Assembly: GCA_963978895.1 (NCBI GenBank)
Contig: OZ022247.1
Coordinates: 21,361,658 to 21,425,657, forward strand
Source: Erpobdella octoculata
Taxonomy: Eukaryota; Annelida; Clitellata; Hirudinida; Erpobdellidae
Length of the DNA stretch: 64,000 nucleotides
Direction: 5' to 3'
Positions within the stretch are counted from its first letter, which is position 1, and every line of letters starts with the position of its first letter. Shown piece after piece: positions 36,577 through 45,389 of this stretch. The position numbers and the translations under genes were made by a program. The notes beneath the pieces are model-generated. The model was not told where the DNA came from. It ran no database searches and saw only the letters and a list, made by a program, of their open reading frames with translations.

Positions 36577-36737
36577 GCCCTGTAAACAGCTTGCGCAAAA
36601 GCATGTCTGTTTTGACCCTGGTTGTAGACTTGTCTCCACTGTGACATCACTTTGATTTTTGTCAGATCATCCCAATAGAAGCCCATGGCCAAGGAGATCA
36701 AAGTTCCAAAGAGATATACGGCAGGCAAGCTTTTCAT
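36577..36737 (-). CDS. Extracellular globin-like gene, exon 1 (signal peptide and A-B helices)
   Basis: Minus-strand ATG at 36737. The first ~19 residues are a classic signal peptide (MKSLPAVYLFGTLISLAMG). The following segment, with KIKVMSQWRQVYNQGQNRHA and then FAQAVYRA, matches the A-B helix signature of annelid extracellular globins (LKVK-x-QW, Y-x-x-G, R-x-x-F, aromatic-RA). The exon ends at AGG GC|GTAAGT in phase 2, just where annelid globin genes carry the B12 intron. The Cys normally found just before this helix (used for the intrachain disulfide) is absent. An alternative upstream in-frame Met exists but would place residues before the signal peptide. Exons 2 and 3 were not found on the minus strand downstream, so the gene may be a fragment, or the remaining exons may lie beyond a long intron or be missing. 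Confidence 0.7.
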
Positions 36738-36904
36738 TGTCAACTTTAAAAGTAAACAATATAATAAGGTTGATAAACTACACAAAATCTAATCAAAAAA
36801 GTAAATGTTTTTTATTTTTTTAATATTTATTAACACCAAATTTATCTGATGATTCAAAGACAGCACGCATTCTGACTTCCGACCTATTCGCGCAGCCCCC
36901 CTAG

Positions 36905-37385
36905 AAGATATTCCCCCCCCCCTGGAAAATTTTAAGATATGTAGTTTTTTGAAATTTATAAACCTGTTAACCGTTACACAAGTAAATAGCTGGTTAAAAC
37001 AGCGTATTTCGCCCCCCCCCCAATTCTAAGATATGTACCTACTTTTTCGAACCTGTTTAACCGTTATACAAGTTCATAACCGGATAAGGCAGCAGATTTA
37101 ACCCCCCCCCAAATTCTAAGATACGTACCTATTTTTTCAAACCTGTTAACCGTTATACAAGTTCATAGGTCGATAAGGCAGCTGATTTCGCCCCCACCCC
37201 CTGAACAATTCTTAGACATGTACTTTTTTGAACTTTATAATCCTGTTAATTTTTAGCTAGATAAGGCAGCGTATCCGCCCTCCCCACCCCCTTTCTGAAA
37301 AATTCTAAGCTATGTACCTTTTTGAACTTTATAAGCCTGTAAACCGTTATACTGGTACATAGCCGGCTAAAGCAGCGTATTAGGG
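36905..37385. repeat. ~110-bp tandem repeats with C-tracts (about 4-5 copies)
   Basis: Units contain a run of 8-10 C, aattctaagatatgtacct, gaaccgt-like aacctgttaaccgttataca, and ataaggcagc. Diverged by substitutions and small indels. Confidence 0.85.
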
Positions 37386-37559
37386 AATAGTCACAAAATT
37401 GAAAATGTTGGGTAATCTATCAACACACCAGCAATATAGTGTATTTTGTATCCAATGCGGTTAACTTAATAACGCATCACAGCAAACATCTCAGCAAAAC
37501 CTTGGGATGCAACTTTTTCTCAGGGCCCACTTATATTTAAAAAAAATCTAAAATTTGTA

Positions 37560-37745
37560 AAGCCTTTCTAGAATTTTTCTTCTAAAAAACTGATGACCGG
37601 GGGGTTAGTAGGAGCTGCTTTTCCAAATAATTTTCAAAGCCACTTTTTTATTTTTTCTCTAAAAAAACTGATAGCTGATGACCGGGGAGGTGGCTATCCG
37701 GAAGTAGTTTATCCATACATGTTTATTAAACCACTTCAGGGGACC
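37560..37745. repeat. Dispersed 'ctgatgaccggggg' repeat, copy 2
   Basis: Two partial units, each with aaaaactgatgaccgggg-like sequence and a downstream gagctgcttttccaa-like stretch, related to 19195-19410 and 42845-42990. Confidence 0.5.
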
Positions 37746-38700
37746 CACTAGTGAGCCTATTCAACATCAAAAACCTAAAATATCAGAATAGAAGCTTGAA
37801 GTGTAACTATATAAAATTACAGATTATGTTTAAATTGAAAAACAAAACAAAAATTAATTCTTTAATTCAAACATTTACGATAAATATTGATTATTTTTAT
37901 TTATTGCTTTTTTTGTCATTTTATTTTTATCAATTATTCCAGCCAATCCAAAATGAAGTCATAAAAAAATAAACAATATGGGTGTTGCTGATGCACCCTG
38001 GTTTTACATATAATATTTACATTGTCTTTTCAACTCTCGATATAATTTTAATGATTTTTAACTTTTTCATTTCGCCCCCCTTTAGCGGTAGCTCGCACCC
38101 CCAGAGCATGACGTCTAGTTGCGGGGCTGACTTCGCGGTACGTACGAACCAAAAGGTAGGTAAGTAGGTAAGTACTACTGTTGCTCTAATTTCGACTTGC
38201 CCGCATAGCAGTGTAGATTCAGCGACCTCTGACAGCATTTCATAAAATCAACCGTGTGTCGCACTATGAACCATGCACCTTCAATGTCCTTCAAGCGTCG
38301 AAGGCTTGAAGAGAGTAAAATCAGAAACTCGAGAGAACTGCGGTGAATTAAGCCACACCTCATGATAAACCCAGTTTCACTCTGTCTCTCAATTCTATAT
38401 CTATATTTTCTCTATATCTACATTTCCCTCTATTTCTATTTTTTTCTTTATACCTATTTTTATCTCTATCTTTTTTTAAATTTCAAAATTTTAATAAAGT
38501 TAAAGTAATAATAATATTACTAATGAATTTACTGTTATTTCATATATTGGACTTTATGAAACAAACCAAATTCTATATAAATCCATTTTATTTCAAAATT
38601 GTCGAAAAAAAATATTGCAGATCTGATGTAGACATTACTAGACAATAGACATATTAGATAACTTTTTTTTGAAGTTATTGAATTATAGGTACATATTTCG
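37746..38700. other. Non-coding; no gene seen
   Basis: AT-rich flank, then a GC-richer stretch at 38080-38350 with short fortuitous frames only. A ctatatct/tctctat pyrimidine-rich tract lies at 38380-38475. Confidence 0.5.
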
Positions 38701-38708
38701 AGAGCATT

Positions 38709-38808
38709 AAAAATATGGAACGCTTCACGAATTTGCGTGTCATCCTTGCGCAGGGGCATCATCTCTGTATCGTTCCAATTTTAGTATATGTACTGCCGAA
38801 GCGAGTAC
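38709..38808 (-). pseudogene. U6 snRNA pseudogene with internal deletion
   Basis: Reverse complement starts GTACTCGCTTCGGCAGTACA and matches U6 through ACAGAGA, but the following segment holding the AGC triad and GCATGG is lost (ACAGAGATGATGCCCC instead of ACAGAGAAGATTAGCATGGCCCC). The 3' part (CTGCGCAAGGATGACACGCA and the terminal T run) is intact. Without the AGC triad it cannot form the U6 catalytic core. Its 3' flank (TAATGCTCTCGAAA) is shared with the full-length copy at 39710-39816, so this is a segmental duplicate, not a retrocopy. Confidence 0.9.
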
Positions 38809-38982
38809 ACAAGCTTTTTTTTTCTTTTTTTTTTGTTTTTAAATCCTTTATATTATTTTCGATTGTCTGTCTTCCAGTCACAAACTTTGAGTCTCAAAAT
38901 TAACTCACTTCCCGTTATCCGATCGAGCTGAAATTTGGCACATCGACTTGGGCTGCGAGACAATTGAATCTATCAAAATTTC

Positions 38983-39140
38983 AGTCAAAACGGTCCCCGT
39001 CAAAACGGTCCCCGTCAAAACGGTCCCCGTCAAAACTGCCCCCGTCAAAACTGCCCCCGTCAAAACTGCCCCCGTCAAAACGGTCCCCGTCAAAACGGTC
39101 CCGTCAAAACGGCCCCCGTCAAAACGGCCCCGTCAAAAGG
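38983..39140. repeat. 15-bp minisatellite (about 10 copies)
   Basis: Units cggtccccgtcaaaa and actgcccccgtcaaaa alternate in blocks, with 1-bp shortened units at the right end. Confidence 0.92.
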
Positions 39141-39590
39141 GTCCATATTTTTGAATTTGAATTTAATTTTTGAATTTGGCTCTGGGCTTAAAAATAAAAA
39201 TCTAGGATCGTATATAAAGGATTTATAATAAAAACAATAATAAAAACTTTGTTTTTATGGGTTAGTTTTTTTTTTATTATAGTTTATAGTCTTTTAAACA
39301 CACACAAGCTTTGATTTCTAATTAGCTTATATAGGTCACTGAGTGTCGAATCCGTAACGGTGGTGTTTTACAAAAAGCATTTTCAACGATAGGTGGCGTC
39401 AACGTGTAAGTTTGAATGCACAATCTCATGAAAAAGCACTTTGAAGCAGAGGTTTTTTGGGTTGCCTAGATAGCTCTCGGTGTTACATTAATCTTTATTG
39501 CCGTGTTTTGCAAGAAATGAAAAACTAAGCAATTCTAAACACTCCAAACGAAACTCGTCAAAAGAACTAGAGGCTTTAAAAGTATCCATA

Positions 39591-39606
39591 GCCTTTGTGG
39601 CGCAAC

Positions 39607-39647
<41 letters not shown>

Positions 39648-39664
39648 GAATCCACCCAGGGGAG
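39591..39664 (+). tRNA. tRNA-Asn (GTT)
   Basis: Folds as a cloverleaf: D stem GCGC/GCGC, anticodon stem TTCGG/CCGAA with loop CTGTTAA (anticodon GTT at 39625-39627), variable loop AGGTT, T stem GGTGG/CCACC with loop TTCGAAT, discriminator G. The A and B boxes are intact. The acceptor stem pairs 6 of 7, with position 1 (G) facing A, a mild defect that leaves open a pseudogene. No intron. It lies 46 bp from the U6 gene, which is on the opposite strand. Confidence 0.85.
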
Positions 39665-39709
39665 ACATTAACTTTTGTTTCTTCTGAAATATACTGTTTC
39701 GAGAGCATT

Positions 39710-39759
39710 AAAAATATGAAACGCTTCACGAATTTGCGTGTCATCCTTGCGCAGGGGCC

Positions 39760-39799
<40 letters not shown>

Positions 39800-39816
39800 A
39801 CTGCCGGAGCAAGTAC
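39710..39816 (-). ncRNA. U6: U6 spliceosomal snRNA
   Basis: The reverse complement begins GTACTTGCTCCGGCAGTACA and continues through ACTAAAATTGGAACG, the ACAGAGA box, AGATTAGCATGGCCCC, CTGCGCAAGGATGACACGCA, and ends with a terminal T run, the full 107-nt U6 layout. All catalytic elements (ACAGAGA, AGC triad, internal stem-loop) are present. One small difference from common metazoan U6 is GTTTCAT in place of GTTCCAT near the 3' end. The region 25-30 bases upstream is AT-rich (TTTTTATTTTG on the coding strand) and may serve as the TATA element; a proximal sequence element was not identified. Confidence 0.93.
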
Positions 39817-39829
39817 ACATATACAAAGA

Positions 39830-40501
39830 AGCAAAATAAAAATCATATTCAACTGTTGAAGTGAAATTTTATTTACAAAAATACAAAAAATAAATTATTT
39901 TAATATGATCCAATTGTGAAAACGTAGCTTTTTAAATAAATTCAGAAAAATGTATTTGGTTTTATCACTTGAAAGTCGTGGGCTCGTGGTTTTGACGTAG
40001 TAAAAACTAACCTATTATTAACCGAATGTTCTCAAGCAGACCAACTGTGATAATCGCACGCGCAAAGAATGGCGCGCTTTATCTTATTTGAGAAGATTGC
40101 ATGTTTGATTCTAAAGACATTCGCTTTTCGTGCATTAACTTATTTATTTTATGTTTTGTTTATTCTAATGTATTCATCAAGTTTTACATTGTTTTTTCTT
40201 GTTAAATATTCGTCAGTATTTATGTCTCCCTTTCAGGCGTGCATCCAAGAATTTCTGACGAGGGAAGAAATTTTCGCAAAAAAAAAGATCTTTTTGCAGG
40301 CATATCACCTCCCCCAATAATAAATATTTGGCCGTTGCGGAGGTGCGTAACATAGGGAAATAATGTTGGGAAAAGTGCCCCATCTTGACCTAGATACCTT
40401 CTTGATGAGCTAAAAAAAAGTGTCGACATTTCTAACGGGGGGGGGGGGCATTTATCGATTTTCCCTCTGGCTACGCGCCTGCTCCCATTTTTTATTCTTC
40501 C

Positions 40502-40533
<32 letters not shown>

Positions 40534-40680
40534 TTTCTTCTCTTCCTCCCTTTTTCTATCTCTCCCTCTCTGTCTCTGTAGAAATGTTAACATAATTAGT
40601 CTCGTTTTCCATCGCGCTGCGTTCTTAAGTCAACAATATTTTCAGAGCCAAGAATGACTTTATGGCAATCAGAACGAGAA
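39830..40680. other. Non-coding; no gene seen
   Basis: AT-rich sequence, a G-run at 40437, and a CT-rich microsatellite-like tract at 40495-40580. Confidence 0.5.
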
Positions 40681-41042
40681 ACGGTCAGCAGTGGCGGCGC
40701 CAGGAATTTTGTTCTGGGGGGTCCAAAATGTCTAAGAAAAAGTTGAAGTAAACCTATTATATATATAAATGTTTTTTTTTTATTTTCGACCGAAAAAGAA
40801 AACGTAAACGAAAATTTGGAGCCATTTTCGGCCAGAAACAAAAACCGAAACTGAAAAAAGTCAAAGTTTGCAACTTTTTCTTCAGTCAAACTATCAAACT
40901 TTTTTAAATTGTTATTTAGTGAATATAGTAAGGTTGAACACTATGTTAACCAATTAAGCAACTAATTAAATTCGTTGTCCAGAAGTAACATTAGTAAACA
41001 ACGTCAATCGATTCAAATCTAAACAGTTTATTTAACAGAAAA

Positions 41043-41240
41043 TCAGTAGTCAAAGTTGAATAAACGAATATTATATGCTAGAAATAACAGTTTGTCTACG
41101 TTTTCTCTTAGCAAATTGATACGGCGATCAGCATAAATTTGACCCGCAGCACTGAACATCTGTTCACTGGCAACGCTGGTCGGAGAAGCAGACAAATATT
41201 TTCTCACTGCTGGCTCAAGAAGGTGAAACTGGATACTATA
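41043..41240 (-). pseudogene. hAT transposase C-terminus (ZBED-type dimerisation region)
   Basis: A minus-strand frame ending at TGA (41043-41045) reads FHLLEPAVRKYLSASPTSVA followed by SEQMFSAAGQIYADRR and NLLRENVDKLLFL, the typical hAT C-terminal dimerisation motif (SPTSVASER-F-S-AG-Y-x-D-RR...N-LLFL). Only this last exon-like fragment is preserved. Confidence 0.85.
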
Positions 41241-41288
41241 ATATAGTTAATAAACTTCTTGCAGTTGCAGCAAAAACACATGGGCTTA

Positions 41289-41516
41289 TTAATTACAGTG
41301 GCAGTGCCCGTTAGATGGAAGGACATTTTTCAAAACTATTAACATTTGTACAGAATCAATATTTAATTTTTCAGTCAAAATTAACATCGAGTCTTCTAAT
41401 CTGTCAGACCACATTGACCCCATAGAAGCTTTGACTGCGAATTTTATCAAATCAGCTTTACTGTGAGCTCGTTCACTTGAGGCTGATGTTACCAGTGAAG
41501 TTAAGACAAATATCAA
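41289..41516 (-). pseudogene. hAT transposase C-terminus (ZMYM1-like dimerisation fragment)
   Basis: The frame contains LTSLVTSASSERAHSKADLI, KASMGSMWSDRLEDSMLILT and EKLNIDS, equivalent to the C-terminal region of the hAT pseudogene at 21055-22119 (SERSFSKLKII...ASMGQDRLSDLALMS). It has small internal differences and no upstream partner in the same frame. Confidence 0.7.
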
Positions 41517-42191
41517 AGCTTGAAAAAGATTTGTAAACTAAATTGTATTTCAGTTTCCCTATTTTAGTTACTAGGTTCTAAAGGTTAGGCGGGGTAGCAG
41601 TTTTAGCCGTTTCCTTGTAGTTTGCCTTATGCGGCATTATCAATTGGCCCTCTGCCACACAGATATCTGCATCCAATTGAGCTACGGAAACAACTCTCTG
41701 ACAGCAATTTCAAAATTTTCATCAAATTGCACGACAGAAGAAATAAACTTCAACACTGTTTTAATTCAGAGTTGAACAACGATTTCTAAATCGTGTGTAT
41801 TTGACATTAAAGTTTGTGTCAAAAAAACCTGTTTTTTTCTTCACTTGTTTAGCTAGTTTAGCACACATCAGCCTTAAACACGTGAACAATGTTTTATATC
41901 TACACTGATTAACCCAAATGAGATTCAGGTAACCCCTAGTAAAAAAAAGTCCTCGGATTTGCAAAAATCCCACAGGCAGTACTTGTCGGAGCTGGGGGGT
42001 CCGGACCCCTGGACCCCCCGCCCAGCGCCGCGCCTGATGGTCAGGAAGTGAGATCAAACTTTAGGTTAAAGACAAACAGAAAAAAGTTATCAGCTAAGTT
42101 AAACCGTGTTAAAACAAATTTAGATTTATTGTAAGAAATTTTAAGGAGGTCCGGGTCTCTTGAACTCCTCTTCTAGATTCGCCACTTCAAA

Positions 42192-42384
42192 CTAGCGCAA
42201 ATGTGTTATATGTCCTAGCGCAAATGTGTTATATGTCCTAGCGCAAATGTGTTATATGTCCTAGCGCAAATGTGTTATATGTCCTAGCGCAAATGTGTTA
42301 TATGTCCTAGCGCAAATGTGTTATATGTCCTAGCGCAAATGTGTTATATGTCCTAGCGCAAATGTGTTATATGTCCTAGCGCAA
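42192..42384. repeat. 23-bp minisatellite (about 8 copies)
   Basis: Nearly perfect gcgcaaatgtgttatatgtccta units. Confidence 0.95.
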
Positions 42385-42844
42385 GTGCCCCCCCCAACCA
42401 AATAACGCCCCTTTTAGAAGTGTTATGTGTACAGTTTATTTTTGAAAATAAAATTTGTCAGAAAGAGATTGTTGCCTCATAAATCCAGTGATTATCTGGA
42501 AATTCGCTTCAGGCTTTAATAGTTGAGACTGACAAAGTTATATTGTGCCTTACGCACACCACACACACACATATAAGTTATTGATGTTTGAGCAGTGAGC
42601 ACGCCATTGTGAATTTTAATAACAAAATTGCTTTCGTACCGTTTAATCGGCTTTCCAAAACTTTGCAAGTAATTAAAAGATTATATATATCTTATCTTAT
42701 CATATATCTTATAGGTTCAAGCGAACTCATTCAGCCCATCGCCCCTTTTTAGATTAAAAAAAACTGTGCCATTCAGTGGCGTAGCGAAAGTTTTGGCGTC
42801 CGGGGATAAGATATCATAAATGCACCCATAGAAATTCCCGCCTG

Positions 42845-42990
42845 TACGCATTTTTCTTTAAAAATAGCTGATGACCGTGGGGGGGGGGGGTAGTCGTAGG
42901 TTCTTTTTAAAAAAAAAAAGTATTTTCCAAAAATGTTTTACACTTTTGTCTCAAAAATAGCTGATGACCGGGGAGGGGGGTGTTTGGTCA
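42845..42990. repeat. Dispersed 'ctgatgaccggggg' repeat, copy 3
   Basis: Two units (aaaaatagctgatgaccg followed by a G run). A cagtggcgtagcgaaag motif just upstream at 42774 resembles a hAT terminus, but no matching right end was found. Confidence 0.5.
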
Positions 42991-43029
42991 CTGATATTGC
43001 ACACCGCGCCTGGAGACAACTACCCTCCA

Positions 43030-44300
43030 TCTCTACGCTTCTGGTCCGCGTTTTACTTTTTTTAAGCCGGCAAACAGACAAATCTAGTGCACTAAAAAAA
43101 AACAGCCTAGAAAAAAAGCTTAACAGTTTTTAACTTTTTATATTTATTCAACGAAAATGAAGCTACTTGAAAGCATGTAAAAGTCTAAATTAACATATTT
43201 TAATTATTTTGAACTACTAAAGTTTATTTTGCTCAATATGGGTCAAATTTCAAAACCCGACCGGTGGACAACTCTGGCCTTAACTTTTATAACTAAATAC
43301 ATTATAATTTCCATTTCTAATTATATTTCAGTTTACAAAAATATCTCATATTAAAAACTACTCAACAAAACAAATCTATAAATCATCCCATTTAATTGAT
43401 ATTCTCTTCAAGTGTAAGGAAATAATTTTTAAATTTTTTGGGGGGTCAGGGCGATCTCACCCTGTAGATCCACCTCTGCCCTCCTCGACCATATTCGTCT
43501 CTCAATGATCTTATCTTCTCACCTCAGACCCGATTCTCCCGTTTCAAATATTCTTCCCTCAGTGATTAACAAAGTCACTAAAACAAAATTCATGGTAGGT
43601 AAAAAATTAGAACACAATAAATATTTTTAAAAGCCGATAAATTAAATTTTTAGAGCAACAGAAATATAAAACGTTCCAACTTTTAAAAAATAACAAAATT
43701 TGACATACTCATTATTACGGAATACAAAAAAAAAGGTTGTTTTGAAAGTTAAGTTTCTAAATACATGAGACATTAACTGGCAATTGCTTAGGAATTAGTC
43801 AACAATATTATCAAACAACTGCAACAACTAAAATTATGAATATATTCGATAAAATAACAGCATAGAGATAGGATATATTATTTGTCTGCAATTTAAATGC
43901 TCCAACTCATTTAACCGCAAACCAATCAGTAAGTGACAGGTGCAGAGATAAGCTATGAAACCGCCGAGAGCAGAGATTATTACGAAAGAAAGCAAAAACA
44001 GATGTGAAACCACACTCTACAATAACCACAATTACCATATTTCTTTGTGGTATAGTATTTTTTTATATAAAAGGATAAAAATAGATAGATTGAATGGCAT
44101 AACAGTGTGAAAACAATTAAAAAATGTCATATAACCAATAAATGTCATTAAAAAAATGTGCTTCTGACATATGACCAACCAGTCTTATTAGTTAATTTCA
44201 AAACACACATAATTAAAAATACATGACTGTTAACTGGCATTAGCAAATAAATAATGAAAAAAAATCTGAAAAGCAGTAACGCATTGATTTTCAACAAGTT
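43030..44300. other. Non-coding; no gene seen
   Basis: AT-rich; only short fortuitous frames. Confidence 0.55.
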
Positions 44301-44306
44301 TTTCTA

Positions 44307-44592
44307 AGCAAACACACCCATAACAGAACACACACATAAGCAAACACATCCATAACAGAACACACACATAAGCAAACACACCCATAACAGAACACACACA
44401 TAAGCAAACACATCCATAACAGAACACACACATAAGCAAACACATCCATAACAGAACACACACATAAGCAAACACACCCATAACAGAACACACACATAAG
44501 CAAACACATCCATAACAGAACACACACATAAGCAAACACACCCATAACAGAACACACACATAAGCAAACACATCCATAACAGAACACACACA
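44307..44592. repeat. 32-bp minisatellite (about 9 copies)
   Basis: Units aagcaaacac(a)(t/c)ccataacagaacacacacat. Because 32 is not a multiple of three, all three minus frames stay open and give false Cys/Val/Leu-rich frames. Confidence 0.95.
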
Positions 44593-45389
44593 CAGAAAAA
44601 AAAGAAGTAAGTACTCGCCGCATTGAAAACTGGCGACTAAAAAGCTCAGAGACCAAGAAAGTTTGAAAAAAAAAATCAACTTGCAATTGAAAATATCAGA
44701 ACACTGACAGCTGTACAATGATGGCGTAAAAATATATATATATATATATTACATTGGCAGAAGTTAATAATTAAACATCTAAAAATAAAGAGCCTTTATA
44801 AAATGTTATTCACATATCCAAACTAAAAACGAATGATGAATACGTAATTTTTCTCTCATTTCAGTCTATATAAAACAAAGAGAAATATGAAACTTTTATA
44901 TATTTAACAAAAAATCACATTAAAATATAGAAACCACTCGAATGGCTTTATAAATTACAAAAAAAGAAAAAAACTCTAATATCTCAAAATACCTGTAATA
45001 AACTAAATAAAATGAGTTTTTAATTCATAACAAGCAACAACACCAAATGTTTTTTGTGAACATTAATTAAGCCTGACACCAAGCTTGATATCTACATATC
45101 AGATAATTTGATATCTGCATACATCCGAAAGTGAAATGCAAGAAGATGTTCATCATTTCATTTTTAATGTCAGACATTCTGTGGATAGTCAACAGATAGT
45201 TATGAGAACAGAGAAGGATGAACATCAGCCACAACTGTCATAATATATATATAAAAACAGAAAGTGTCAACTAATGTAGTAGCTGGCCACAATGAAACAA
45301 AACGTGAACAGCAGTTGAACATTTGTCCGCATCTATTTCGTAACAACCAGCGTTCAGTACAGCAAGACGAATGAAGAGCAAAATTACAG

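Larger units (their letters stand above)
40689..42036 (-). mobile_element. hAT-like element with near-perfect 8-bp target duplication, apparently nested
   Basis: Left end cagtggcggcgccagg and right end (reverse complement) caggcgcggcgctggg form short imperfect inverted termini, flanked by acggtcag (40681-40688) and atggtcag (42037-42044), 7 of 8 matching. The interior has two different hAT dimerisation fragments on the minus strand (41043-41216 and 41289-41516), from different hAT lineages, so one element probably inserted into the other. No full-length transposase remains. Confidence 0.65.

Noticed and set aside
35850..36644. Long Ile/Leu, Ser/Ile and Val/Leu open frames on both strands
   Set aside because: Products of the (ACTAAT)n and (ACT)n microsatellite, whose unit length is a multiple of three.
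38948..39173. Lys/Thr/Val and Pro/Ser repeat frames
   Set aside because: 15-bp minisatellite in non-coding DNA; no start context or flanking exon.
42192..42384. Direct repeats that could suggest a CRISPR-like array
   Set aside because: Contiguous 23-bp tandem units without spacers, in a eukaryotic genome. Same judgement for the other minisatellites.
44230..44718. Cys/Val/Leu-rich minus frames suggesting a Cys-rich secreted protein
   Set aside because: A 32-bp minisatellite read through in all three frames. Repeated motif explained by the DNA period; no signal peptide logic.
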